Source: Nocardiopsis listeri NBRC 13360 (lineage in GTDB: Bacteria; Actinomycetota; Actinomycetes; Streptosporangiales; Streptosporangiaceae). Taken from it: a stretch of DNA of 64,000 bases. How positions within the stretch are numbered: the stretch's first letter is position 1; each line of letters opens with the position of its first letter. Of this stretch, positions 34,830 through 44,470 are shown piece after piece. The notes beneath the pieces are model-generated. The model saw only the letters and a list, made by a program, of their open reading frames with translations, did not search any database and had not been told where the DNA came from. The DNA is taken from positions 1 through 64,000 of the forward strand of contig NZ_BCSH01000046.1 of the NCBI RefSeq assembly GCF_001570765.1, read 5' to 3'. The translations under genes and the position numbers were made by a program.

Positions 34830-36122
34830 ATGCCGCACATGACCACGGAAGACGTTCACGAGTACGTCAACGGGATCTGTTTCAAGACCGGCCCTCCCGG
34901 CAAGGTCGGGGCCGAGACCGAATGGCTGGTCACCGACCCCGAACGACCCACCGCACCCGTCACCATCGAACACCTCGCGGAGCTCGTGGAGGCCTGCGGC
35001 CCCCCGCCCGCGGGAAGCCGGATCACCTTCGAACCGGGCGGCCAGATCGAGCTCAGCTCACCGGTGTCGCCGGGGCCGGCCCAGACCCACGAGGCTCTCT
35101 CGGTCGACCTGCGGCACATCGAGAAGGCCCTCGCGGGCGCCGGACTGCACCTGGCCGAGACCGCGCTCGATCCCGTACGACCGCCCGAACGACAGCTCCG
35201 ATCTCCTCGTTACACGGCGATGGAGCATTTCTTCGACCGGCACCGCCATGCCAGTGGCCGCACCATGATGTGCAGCTCCGCTTCCATCCAGGTGTGCCTG
35301 GACAACGGAGCCGACGCCGCCGACGTCCGCGGGCGCTGGCGGTTCCTGCACCGTCTCGGCCCCGTCCTGGTCGCCGCCTTCGCCAACTCGGCCGTCTGGC
35401 GAGGCCGTCCCACCGGCTGGAAGTCCTCCCGGTGGGCCATCTGGGCGGCCGCCGACGCCACCCGAACCCGGCCCGTGCTGGAACCCGGCGCAGGCACCGA
35501 CGCCGACCCGGCCACGGCCTGGGCCGAGTACGCCCTGAACGCGAGGGTGATGTCCATCTCCGAGTTCCCGGGCGGAGGAGGCACCTGGACCGCCGATCCC
35601 GGGATCACCCTGGCCGACTGGATCGACGGGCGGGGGCCGCGCCCGGTGACCCCCACCGACCTGGAATTCCACCTGAGCACCCTGTTCCCACCCATACGCC
35701 CTCGAGGCTGGTGGGAACTGCGCATGATCGACACCGTGCCCCTGCGCTGGTGGCCGGTGCCGGTGGCGCTCGCCGCCGCCCTGACCGACGACCCACGGGC
35801 CAGGGCCACCGCCGAGGAGGCCGCCGAGCGCCTGTGCCAGGGAACCGCTCCCACACCCGCGCTGTGGTTGCGCTCCGCCCGGCTGGGCCCTGAGGACGCC
35901 GAGGTCGCCGCGTGCGCGCGGACCTGCTTCGACGCCGCCACGGAGGCCCTGCCCCGCATGGGCGCGGTCGCGCTGGCCGCACTCGTCGACGAATACGCCG
36001 ACCACTACGTCCGGCGAGGACTGTGCCCCGCCGACACCGCTCTGCAGGTGCCCGCAGCGCGACCCGCCGACTCGGCGGCCACCGCGCGCCGGAGCCTCGC
36101 CCACCGTGGAGGTTCGTCATGA
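34830..36122 (+). CDS. egtA: EgtA, glutamate-cysteine ligase for ergothioneine synthesis
   Basis: Makes gamma-glutamylcysteine, the sulfur donor for EgtB. 430 residues of the actinobacterial GCS2-like family: KVGAETEWLVTD at the N-terminus (catalytic Glu pair), FEPGGQIELSSP, MEHFFDRHRHASGRTMM and GWWELRMIDTVP are conserved landmarks. ATG 34830 (MPHMTTEDVHEYV) is preceded by AGGGAG; the frame is open further upstream, but that part has no homologous look. Its stop overlaps egtB (ATGA). First gene of egtABCD; the likely promoter lies in the 194-base gap after nat. Confidence 0.95.
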   Translation: MPHMTTEDVHEYVNGICFKTGPPGKVGAETEWLVTDPERPTAPVTIEHLAELVEACGPPPAGSRITFEPGGQIELSSPVSPGPAQTHEALSVDLRHIEKALAGAGLHLAETALDPVRPPERQLRSPRYTAMEHFFDRHRHASGRTMMCSSASIQVCLDNGADAADVRGRWRFLHRLGPVLVAAFANSAVWRGRPTGWKSSRWAIWAAADATRTRPVLEPGAGTDADPATAWAEYALNARVMSISEFPGGGGTWTADPGITLADWIDGRGPRPVTPTDLEFHLSTLFPPIRPRGWWELRMIDTVPLRWWPVPVALAAALTDDPRARATAEEAAERLCQGTAPTPALWLRSARLGPEDAEVAACARTCFDAATEALPRMGAVALAALVDEYADHYVRRGLCPADTALQVPAARPADSAATARRSLAHRGGSS

Positions 36123-37471
36123 GCCTGGAACAGGAACGCGCCAAGGAACGCATCGCCGCCGAACTCGACCGCAGCAGGAGGTACAGCAACGAACTGACCA
36201 TCGAAGCGCTCGACGAGGCCGAACTGCTCGCACAGCACTCTCCGTTGATGTCGCCCCTGGTCTGGGACCTGGCGCATGTCGGTAACTACGAGGAGCAGTG
36301 GCTGCTCCGGGCCGCCGGTCGCCGCGAGGCACTGCGCCCGGACATCGACGGCCTCTACGACGCCTTCGAGAACCCGCGCGCGGAGCGGGTCACCTTGCCG
36401 CTGCTGCGTCCGGACGAGGCGAGCGAGTACAACTCGCGGGTGCGGAGGGAGGTCCTCGATACCCTGGACGGCGCCGACTTGTCCGGGGCCCCGCCGACGT
36501 CCGGGCCGGCCGCTCCCTCGGAGCACTCCCTGCTGGAGGCGGGTTTCATCTTCCACATGGTCATCCAGCACGAGTTCATGCACGGAGAGACCATGCTCGC
36601 CACCCACCAGTTGCGTCGTGGTGCTCCCGTCCTGCTCGAGGAAGCACCCGCACTCGCGTCGGTGGTTGCGCCGGCGTCCCGGGAGGTCCTGGTCCCGGGC
36701 GGCCCCTTCACCCTGGGTACCGACGACGACCCGTGGTCCTTCGACAACGAACGCCCCGCGCGTACGGTCGACCTGCCCGCGTTCTGGATCGACACCACCC
36801 CCGTGAGCAACGCCGCCTACCAGGAGTTCATCGCCGATGGCGGCTACCTCGATCCCCGCTGGTGGAGCCGGGAGGGCTGGGAGTGGCGAACGCGGCGGGA
36901 GGTTGTGGCCCCGGCCTTTTGGGCCTTGGAGAACGGTCTCTGGACCCGACGCCGCTTCGGCCGCCATGAGCACGTACCGCCGAACGAGCCCGTCCAGCAC
37001 GTGAGCTTCCACGAGGCCGAGGCCTATGCGCGCTGGGCCGGCAAGAGGCTGCCCACCGAGGCGGAGTGGGAGAAGGCGGCCCGGTACGACCCCGCCACCG
37101 GGCGCTCCCACCGCTTCCCCTGGGGCGACGCCGATCCCGAACCGCGCCACGCCAACCTCGGTCGACGCAGGCTCGGTCCCACGCCTGTGGGGTCCGGCCC
37201 CGACGGTGCCTCCGCGCTGGGGGTGCGTCAGCTCATCGGGGACGTGTGGGAGTGGACCTCCACCACCTTCTACGGCTACCCGGGTTTCCACGCCTTCCCC
37301 TACGCGGAGTACTCGGAGGTCTTCTTCGACGACGGCTACAAGGTGCTGCGAGGGGGCTCCTGGGCCACCCACCCCACCGCCGTGCGCTCCACCTTCCGCA
37401 ACTGGGACCATCCGATCCGACGGCAGATCTTCAGCGGCTTCCGTTGCGCACGTGACGTGGACCGCGCCTGA
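36119..37471 (+). CDS. egtB: EgtB, ergothioneine C-S bond-forming sulfoxide synthase
   Basis: Iron-dependent oxygenase that joins hercynine to gamma-glutamylcysteine. 450 residues: an N-terminal DinB-like domain with iron ligands in WDLAHVGNYEEQW and in HEFMHGETM (HxxxHxE), then a formylglycine-generating-enzyme-like domain from about residue 195 (GGPFTLGTDDDP, FWIDTTPVSNAAY, AKRLPTEAEWEKAARYD with minor variation, GDVWEWTST, VLRGGSWATHP, and a closing GFRCARD). All landmark residues are present. It overlaps egtA by four bases and egtC by one (TGATG). Confidence 0.96.
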   Translation: MSLEQERAKERIAAELDRSRRYSNELTIEALDEAELLAQHSPLMSPLVWDLAHVGNYEEQWLLRAAGRREALRPDIDGLYDAFENPRAERVTLPLLRPDEASEYNSRVRREVLDTLDGADLSGAPPTSGPAAPSEHSLLEAGFIFHMVIQHEFMHGETMLATHQLRRGAPVLLEEAPALASVVAPASREVLVPGGPFTLGTDDDPWSFDNERPARTVDLPAFWIDTTPVSNAAYQEFIADGGYLDPRWWSREGWEWRTRREVVAPAFWALENGLWTRRRFGRHEHVPPNEPVQHVSFHEAEAYARWAGKRLPTEAEWEKAARYDPATGRSHRFPWGDADPEPRHANLGRRRLGPTPVGSGPDGASALGVRQLIGDVWEWTSTTFYGYPGFHAFPYAEYSEVFFDDGYKVLRGGSWATHPTAVRSTFRNWDHPIRRQIFSGFRCARDVDRA

Positions 37472-38250
37472 TGTGCCGTCATCTCGCCTACCTGGGACCA
37501 CCGCGCACGCTGCACGAGCTGTTGTACGCACCGCCCCACTCGTTGTTCGTCCAGTCCTGGGCGCCCCGCCACCAACGGCACGGCACCGTCAACGCCGACG
37601 GGTTCGGTGTCGGTTGGTATCCGCCGGGGTTCGGGACGGAGGAGACCGAAGAACCCGCGCCGCCCTTGCGCTACCGGAGGGCCATGCCGATCTGGGGTGA
37701 CTCCTCCTTCGCCGACGTGGCCCGCGCCGTCACCTCCGGGTGCGTGGTCGCGGCCGTACGCGACGCCACCATCGGTTTCGGATCCGAGGAATCCGGTGCC
37801 CAGCCCTTCCGGGCGGAGCACCTGCTGTTCAGCCACAACGGGGCCGTCAAGGACGATGAGGCGGTGGCCGCCGCACTCGGTGCCCCGCTGCCCCGCGGGG
37901 CGCTGGACGCCCGATCCCCGGTGGACTCGGCCCCGCTGTTCGCGCACACGCTGCGGCTGTGGCGGGCCTCCGGCGACCTGCCGGGGACCCTGGCCGCCGT
38001 GGTGCGCCAGGCCCGCGAACACTCCGAGGGCCGTTACAACCTGCTGGTCGGGGACGGCTCGGCGATCGTCGGCACGGCCGCCGGGGACACCCTGTTCACC
38101 CTGCGTCGGCCAGGGCGTGCGGAGGGGGAAGGCGACGAGGTCTTCCTGGCCTCCGAGCCCTTCGACGACGGACGCGGCTGGCGGGAAGTCCCCGATGAGT
38201 CCGTGGTGGTCGCCACCCGGGAACACACCGACATCCGGCCACTCGGCTGA
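37471..38250 (+). CDS. egtC: EgtC, gamma-glutamyl hercynylcysteine sulfoxide amidohydrolase
   Basis: Class II glutamine-amidotransferase-fold hydrolase that removes glutamate from the EgtB product. 259 residues. The mature nucleophile is Cys2 (MCRHLAYLGPPRTL), followed by NADGFGVGWY, AVRDATIG and FSHNGAV, and a late FLASEPFDDG. These are the usual Ntn features. ATG 37471 shares a base with the egtB stop. Order egtA-egtB-egtC-egtD matches the mycobacterial cluster; egtE, the lyase, is not in the window. Confidence 0.95.
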   Translation: MCRHLAYLGPPRTLHELLYAPPHSLFVQSWAPRHQRHGTVNADGFGVGWYPPGFGTEETEEPAPPLRYRRAMPIWGDSSFADVARAVTSGCVVAAVRDATIGFGSEESGAQPFRAEHLLFSHNGAVKDDEAVAAALGAPLPRGALDARSPVDSAPLFAHTLRLWRASGDLPGTLAAVVRQAREHSEGRYNLLVGDGSAIVGTAAGDTLFTLRRPGRAEGEGDEVFLASEPFDDGRGWREVPDESVVVATREHTDIRPLG

Positions 38251-38274
38251 CGGGTACGGGAAATAGGAGGCAGC

Positions 38275-40066
<1,792 letters not shown>

Positions 40067-40079
40067 TCACAGCCGTTCC

Positions 40080-40110
40080 GATGGGGGCCGCCCGGTGGGC
40101 GGCCCCCATC
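40080..40110 (+). terminator. dapB terminator
   Basis: Perfect 14-bp stem GATGGGGGCCGCCC with GGGCGGCCCCCATC and loop GGT, starting 14 bases after the dapB stop. Most of it is repeated at 40815. Confidence 0.9.
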
Positions 40111-40128
40111 ACGTGTTCAGGCGCCGCG
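40084..40128. repeat. 45-bp direct repeat, left copy flanking hicAB
   Basis: Identical to 40815-40859 at 44 of 45 positions (G versus A at the sixteenth). It includes most of the dapB terminator plus the sequence that, in the right copy, encodes the last codons and stop of the methyltransferase at 40848. In this left copy those codons are orphaned. Confidence 0.9.
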
Positions 40129-40169
40129 CCGAGTCCCGCAGTCCCGGTTTCCCGAAGAGCCCCTCGGGT

Positions 40170-40187
40170 AGTATCAATATTGATACT
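40170..40187. promoter_or_regulatory. Palindromic operator of the hicAB cassette
   Basis: AGTATCAATATTGATACT is a perfect 18-base palindrome, strikingly AT-rich here. It overlaps two possible -10 hexamers (TAGTAT at 40169 and GATACT at 40182) and ends eight bases before the hicA start. Toxin-antitoxin operons are usually repressed by their antitoxin at such sites. HicB here ends in a ribbon-helix-helix-like segment, which could bind it. Confidence 0.7.
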
Positions 40188-40195
40188 TTCGGTGC

Positions 40196-40444
40196 GTGGC
40201 CGGCATCGACAAGATTCTTGCGGGGATGAGAAATCAGCCCACATCGGTCAGGGTCTCGGACCTGGCGAGGGTATGCGAACACTTCTTCGGTGCCCCTCGG
40301 AGACGAGGCACCTCGCATCAGGTGTACAAGATGCCCTGGCCGGGTGACCCCAGGGTGAACATCCAGGACGACCGGGGAAAGGCCAAGGCCTACCAGGTGC
40401 GCCAGGTACTCGTGGCCATCGAGAGGTTGGAGGGATACCGGTGA
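40196..40444 (+). CDS. hicA: HicA-family toxin
   Basis: An 82-residue protein of the HicA mRNA-interferase fold (double-stranded RNA-binding type). The catalytic histidine is expected in RRRGTSHQVYKMP, followed by a VNIQDDRG strand and a C-terminal helix AYQVRQVLVAIERL. GTG 40196 lies just after the operator; there is no ribosome binding site, so translation may be leaderless. The stop overlaps hicB (GTGA). The order toxin then antitoxin is the usual HicAB one. Family assignment rests on fold pattern and on the partner gene. Confidence 0.75.
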   Translation: MAGIDKILAGMRNQPTSVRVSDLARVCEHFFGAPRRRGTSHQVYKMPWPGDPRVNIQDDRGKAKAYQVRQVLVAIERLEGYR

Positions 40445-40800
40445 ACGGAGCAGAGCACTACGCCTATCGGGTCCGTTGGTCCGCTGAGGACGAGGCCTTC
40501 GTGGGGACGGTGGCCGAGTTCCCCTCGCTCTCCTGGGTCGAACCCACCGGAGGTGAGGCATTCGACGGCATCAGGAGGCTCGCCGCCGACACCATCGAAG
40601 ACATGGTGGAATCGGGTGAGGAACCTCCCCGGCCCATCGCGGAGCGTGACTACTCGGGCAAGTTCCAGGTGCGTGTTCCACCGGAGCTGCATCGACGGTT
40701 GGTGATCGAGGCGGCCGAACAGAACGTCTCGCTGAACCGTCTGGCCGCGTTGCGCCTGGCCGCCTGTCCCGGTACCGCGGACTCCGTTTCCGCCACCTGA
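40441..40800 (+). CDS. hicB: HicB-family antitoxin
   Basis: A 119-residue partner of HicA. The N-terminal HicB fold reads YAYRVRWSAEDEAFVGTVAEFPSL with typical EFP-S-L (quoted in part: EAFVGTVAEFPSLSW), then GGEAFDGIRRLAADTIEDM. The C-terminal part (FQVRVPPELHRRLVIEAAEQ, then NVSLNRLAALRL) is an Arc/MetJ-like ribbon-helix-helix DNA-binding segment. It should neutralise the toxin and repress the operon at 40170-40187. GTG 40441 overlaps the hicA stop. Confidence 0.85.
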   Translation: MNGAEHYAYRVRWSAEDEAFVGTVAEFPSLSWVEPTGGEAFDGIRRLAADTIEDMVESGEEPPRPIAERDYSGKFQVRVPPELHRRLVIEAAEQNVSLNRLAALRLAACPGTADSVSAT

Positions 40801-40814
40801 CCCCGAAGGAGTGC

Positions 40815-40859
40815 GGGGCCGCCCGGTGGACGGCCCCCATCACGTGTTCAGGCGCCGCG
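40815..40859. repeat. 45-bp direct repeat, right copy, with hairpin
   Basis: Second copy of 40084-40128. Bases 40815-40824 and 40828-40837 form a hairpin with one mismatch that can terminate hicAB and the converging methyltransferase. Bases 40848-40859 are the genuine last three codons and stop of that methyltransferase gene. Confidence 0.88.
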
Positions 40860-41531
40860 GCGGCAGGTGTAGAAGAGCTGGACCTCGGGTCGGGCGTCGG
40901 GGTCCTTCGGCTCGAAGGTGACCACGCGCTCGTCCTCGATGATCAGACCGGCGTTGGTGACCACCTCGCGCAGCTCGTCGCGGGGATATCCCGACACGCG
41001 GATCGCCGAACCAAGGAACGGGATCGGTTCGTCGTCGAGGTCGGACTCCACCATGGACAGGCACAGCAGACCGCCCGGGGCCAGGGAGGCGCGCACGCGG
41101 CCCAGGGCCAGGGGAATGCGGTCCTTGGGCAGGCACAGCAGCGAGAAGAACGCCACGATGGCGTCGTAGGAGGTCTCGACCGGGTCCAGGTCCATGATGT
41201 CGGCCTGGCGGAACTCGGCCCCCGGAACGTTCTCGCGGGCCAGCTCCAGCATGCGTTCGGAGATCTCGAAGCCGGTCACCCGGGCGCCGGCGTTGACCAG
41301 CTGCAGAGCGGTCGGCAATCCGGTGCCCGAACCCAGGTCCAGGACGTGCGCCCCTTGGGGGAGGGAGTCCAGTAGTCGACGGACGCAGTCCTCCTGGCCC
41401 TCCTTGTTCGGGAACGCCTCCTCGTAGCGTTCCCCGATGGCGTCGAAGGCCTCGGCCTGCTCAGCGCGTCGTTCGGCCCACGCTACGGGGTCCGGGGCGA
41501 GGTCACGTTGGTCTGTGTGGTCACTCGGCAC
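40848..41531 (-). CDS. Class I SAM-dependent methyltransferase
   Basis: A 227-residue UbiE-like methyltransferase: FDAIGERYEEAFPNKEGQ, motif I VLDLGSGTGLPTALQLVNAG (in part DLGSGTGLPTA), VTGFEISERMLELAREN, then ADIMDLDP and the post-motif LAPGGLLCLSMVE. The substrate is unknown. GTG 41531 has GGGAGAG about 11 bases upstream. Its last codons lie inside the right 45-bp repeat; a duplicate of those codons is found before hicA. Confidence 0.85.
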   Translation of the reverse strand: MPSDHTDQRDLAPDPVAWAERRAEQAEAFDAIGERYEEAFPNKEGQEDCVRRLLDSLPQGAHVLDLGSGTGLPTALQLVNAGARVTGFEISERMLELARENVPGAEFRQADIMDLDPVETSYDAIVAFFSLLCLPKDRIPLALGRVRASLAPGGLLCLSMVESDLDDEPIPFLGSAIRVSGYPRDELREVVTNAGLIIEDERVVTFEPKDPDARPEVQLFYTCRRGA

Positions 41532-41605
41532 GGCGGTGGTCTCTCCCTGGTGATGCGGGTTGGGAGGCGAATCCTAGCCGGACACGTGTCCGATGTGGTG
41601 AACGC

Positions 41606-42100
41606 TCAGGTCCGCCCTGGCAGGACGGGGTGTCCGTCCTCCAGATAGACCGGTCCGCCGGAGTGGTCGTCCACGTGGACACCGGCGATCATTCGGCGCG
41701 CCGAACGACCGACCAGGTACTCCTCCAGCCTCTCCGGTGGTACCCAGGCCCATCCGGACAGCTCCTCCTCGGGCAGGACGAACTCCTCCGAGGAGACCTC
41801 CACCCGGAACAACCAGTGCAGGGCCGGGGTGCGCGGTGGTGCGGGCGGCGCCCAGTCGGTCACCAACAGGGCCCGGGGTGAGGCGGGCACCCCGAGTTCC
41901 TCGGCGACCTCACGCAGACAGGCCGTCAGCGGCGACTCGCCCGCTTCCATGATCCCGCCGGGGATACCCCATGGTCGATCGGGCGCGTACACCCGCCGTA
42001 CGAGCAGTACGTCGCCCTCGACCGAACGGATGAGCGCCCCCGCCGAGCCACGAGTGGCCGGCAGGGACGCGAAGAAGTCCTCTTCGCTCAGTTCTCTCAC
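41606..42100 (-). CDS. Nudix hydrolase
   Basis: A 164-residue pyrophosphohydrolase acting on a nucleoside diphosphate linked to another moiety. The Nudix box is complete: GGIMEAGESP at its start and REVAEELG at its end with the standard spacing. WGIPGG precedes it. The early RGSAGALIRSVEGDVLLVRR strand is typical. The substrate cannot be told. GTG 42100 has no ribosome binding site; a TATAGT -10 hexamer (minus strand, 42108-42113) ends seven bases upstream, so the message is probably leaderless. Confidence 0.92.
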   Translation of the reverse strand: MRELSEEDFFASLPATRGSAGALIRSVEGDVLLVRRVYAPDRPWGIPGGIMEAGESPLTACLREVAEELGVPASPRALLVTDWAPPAPPRTPALHWLFRVEVSSEEFVLPEEELSGWAWVPPERLEEYLVGRSARRMIAGVHVDDHSGGPVYLEDGHPVLPGRT

Positions 42101-42107
42101 CCGAGCG

Positions 42108-42113
42108 ACTATA
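42108..42113 (-). promoter_or_regulatory. -10 hexamer for a leaderless Nudix transcript
   Basis: TATAGT on the minus strand, seven bases before the GTG at 42100 and within 12 bases of the menA stop. It is close to consensus TANNNT. Confidence 0.5.
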
Positions 42114-42119
42114 GGCCCG

Positions 42120-43016
42120 CTATCCCAGGAGCAGGGCGATGGAGAACAACGCCCCGAACACCATTTGCAGCTTCCCGGTCTCGCCCAGCCCCAGCACCAG
42201 GTCGCGGCCGACCTGGCCGCCCAGCACCCGGCGCAGCGGTGACACGGCCAGGAGACCCGCCGGCAGCACCAGGGGCACCCACCAGGACAGCGGCAGCAGG
42301 GCCAACGCGAACACGAACGAACCGACGATCATCCCCGCGTACAAACGGCGGGTGCCGGTCTCGCCCAGACGCACCGCCAGGGTGATCTTCCCGGTCTCCC
42401 GGTCGGTGGGGATGTCGCGCAGGTTGTTGATCACCAGCACCGAGCAGGACAGCAACCCGACCGGCACCGAGGCCACCCACGCCTGCCAGGGGGCCGCCTC
42501 CAATTGCACGAACACGGTGCCCACCACGGCCACCACGCCGAAGAACACGAACACCGAGACCTCGCCCAGACCCCTGTATCCATAGGGGCTGCCGCCACCG
42601 GTGTAGTACCAGGCGGCGGCGATCGCGGCCGCACCGATCAACAGCAGCCACCACGAGGTGGTCGCCACCAGGACCAGCCCCACCAGAGCGGCGAACGCGA
42701 AGCTCCCCAGAGCCGCCGCCAGGACATGCCGGGGCGTGGCCAGCCCGGAGGCGGTCAACCGGGTGGGCCCGGTCCGCTCCTCGGTGTCGGTGCCCTTCAC
42801 CCCGTCGCTGTAGTCGTTGGCGAAGTTCACCCCCACCTGCAGGGACATCGACACCACCAACGCCAGCAGCGCCTTCCACCAGACGAACCCGTCCAGGGCG
42901 AAGGCCAACGCGGTGCCCACCGCCACCGGCACGATCGAGTTCGGTAGCGTGCGGGGGCGCAGCCCCGAGACCCATTCACTGACCGTGGCCACGCGCCGGT
43001 CCTCCAGTTTCCACAC
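42120..43016 (-). CDS. menA: 1,4-dihydroxy-2-naphthoate polyprenyltransferase
   Basis: Attaches the prenyl tail in menaquinone synthesis, in the inner membrane. 298 residues of the UbiA family with about eight helices. The first Asp-rich motif is GVNFANDYSDGVKGTDT near residue 63, the second is NNLRDIPTDRETGK near 198. RPRTLPNSIVPVAVGTA marks the N-terminus. Both motifs are intact. GTG 43016 has GGAG upstream. No other men genes are next to it; the degenerate MenC-like gene is 27 kb away. Confidence 0.95.
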   Translation of the reverse strand: MWKLEDRRVATVSEWVSGLRPRTLPNSIVPVAVGTALAFALDGFVWWKALLALVVSMSLQVGVNFANDYSDGVKGTDTEERTGPTRLTASGLATPRHVLAAALGSFAFAALVGLVLVATTSWWLLLIGAAAIAAAWYYTGGGSPYGYRGLGEVSVFVFFGVVAVVGTVFVQLEAAPWQAWVASVPVGLLSCSVLVINNLRDIPTDRETGKITLAVRLGETGTRRLYAGMIVGSFVFALALLPLSWWVPLVLPAGLLAVSPLRRVLGGQVGRDLVLGLGETGKLQMVFGALFSIALLLG

Positions 43017-43082
43017 AGGGCGCTCCTAGGCGCGCCGCAACGACCACCCCACGGTAGTCCCTGCTCGAAGCGGGCCCGAACG

Positions 43083-43637
43083 CTACTCGGAGATGGCCGC
43101 GTGCAGCCGCACCATGGGCACCAGCCGGCCCATGTCGATCTCCCGGCGGGCGCCGTCGGCACGCCACCCCGAAGCCTCCACGAACGACCTCAGCGCGTTG
43201 TCCTCCTCCGGGGCCCACACCTGCACCGTGCCGAACCCACCCTCCACCAGGTGGTCCACGCACGCGTTCAGCAGTCGACTGCCGTGCCCCTGACGCGTCC
43301 GTTCGGGGTCCACGTGCAGGGCGAACAGTTCGGCGTCCTTGGCCGGCCACAGGTCGGGATCGCCCGCCGGGCCGAACGCGGCGAATCCCACAACCGTGCG
43401 TTCCCCGCCCACCTCGTCGGTGGCCACCACCAACCGGTGCTTGGAGGTGGGGGGCGACTCCAACGCCGTCGTCCACTGCTCCCGGAAACTCTCTCGGGCC
43501 TGCTCACCGGCCATCTCCTCGGCCACTTCGGCGGGCAGCAACGCCCCGTACAGCGCACGCCACGACGCCACCTGAAGGTCCACCACCGTGTCCACGTCGG
43601 CGGCACGGGCGGGACGGACGAACTGCGCACTGGACAC
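43083..43637 (-). CDS. GNAT-family N-acetyltransferase
   Basis: A 184-residue acetyltransferase. The acetyl-CoA-binding motif A is LFALHVDPERTRQGHGSRLL with the RxxGxG/S pyrophosphate loop, preceded by VVGFAAFGPAGD and followed by VQVWAPEEDNALRSFVEASG. The N-terminal FVRPARAADVDTVVDLQVAS is standard. I set the start at GTG 43637 because GGAGG stands seven bases upstream; the frame is open further. The substrate is unknown. Confidence 0.88.
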   Translation of the reverse strand: MSSAQFVRPARAADVDTVVDLQVASWRALYGALLPAEVAEEMAGEQARESFREQWTTALESPPTSKHRLVVATDEVGGERTVVGFAAFGPAGDPDLWPAKDAELFALHVDPERTRQGHGSRLLNACVDHLVEGGFGTVQVWAPEEDNALRSFVEASGWRADGARREIDMGRLVPMVRLHAAISE

Positions 43638-43722
43638 GAAGGGCCTCCTCTGGGGGCCCATACCCGAAACAAGTGGATGCCGGAGTTTCCGGAGCTTGCC
43701 CGAGCATGGGAACATCTATGGT

Positions 43723-44103
43723 GTGAGCCTCATTATCAGAGTTATCGTGAACGCGCTCGCCCTTTGGGCGGCTGTATTCCTGATCGACGGCATCGAGATC
43801 CAGACCGACGACACCGTCGGTCAGATCGTCGTCTACCTGATCGTCGGTGCGATCTTCGGTGTGCTCAACGCCGTCATCAAACCGATCGTCAAAACGGTCG
43901 GCTGCCTGTTCTACGCCCTGACCCTGGGTCTGATCGGGTTGGTCGTGAACGCGCTACTGTTCATGCTCACCGGGTGGATCGCCGGACTCTTCGAGCTCCC
44001 CTTCCACATCGACGGCTTCTGGCCCGCCTTCTGGGGCGCCATCGTCGTCACCATCGTGAGCTGGCTGCTCAGCATGTTCCTCCCCGACGGCAAGGACGAC
44101 TGA
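43723..44103 (+). CDS. Phage-holin-fold (YvlD-like) membrane protein
   Basis: A 126-residue protein with four membrane helices, of the Phage_holin_4_2 / YvlD group: IIRVIVNALALWAAVFLIDGI, VVYLIVGAIFGVLNAVIKPI (the VLNAVIKPIVK block is family-typical), LTLGLIGLVVNALLFMLTGW, and WAFWGAIVVTIVSWLLSMF with small variation. Despite the name these are ordinary bacterial genes, and nothing else here is phage-like. GTG 43723 gives the usual N-terminus; a longer frame upstream overlaps the divergent acetyltransferase and was rejected. Confidence 0.82.
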   Translation: MSLIIRVIVNALALWAAVFLIDGIEIQTDDTVGQIVVYLIVGAIFGVLNAVIKPIVKTVGCLFYALTLGLIGLVVNALLFMLTGWIAGLFELPFHIDGFWPAFWGAIVVTIVSWLLSMFLPDGKDD

Positions 44104-44470
44104 CCCCGGTACGGTCACCACTCTTCCAATACGGTGGTCTCCGGGTCCCGCCCGAGTGGCGAGGGCCCGGGCCGGGTAGGTTCACACTTCCGGGCTTCAC
44201 ACACCGGCGACGGTCCCTCACCTCGACCGACGAGGACGGGGACCGAACCGAATCACGCTCCCGACACTCATAGGAGCGACACAGACTTTCCCGCGTCCGG
44301 CCCCCTACGGCCGATCGCGGTGGCGGACGCACAGCGCCGCCTCACCCGTGCACGGAGGAAAGCACCCGACACGGGACGCATCAGCTGATCGCGCAACACA
44401 TGGAGAGGAGGAGGGGCACACAAGGGTCCGACCGCCTCACGGCCACGGACCCGAGGGCCTTTCACACACG
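44104..44470 (+). other. Intergenic region before dapA
   Basis: 367 bases without a gene. It contains small palindromes (ATCAGCTGAT at 44380-44389) and a purine-rich GAGAGGAGGAGG run near 44402 with no start codon suitably placed after it. I see no terminator or clear promoter. It may hold the promoter and leader of dapA and rnj. Confidence 0.4.

Noticed and set aside
43723-44103. Prophage, because of a holin-family protein
   Set aside because: The YvlD-like group is chromosomal and widespread. No lysin, integrase, structural or packaging gene is nearby.
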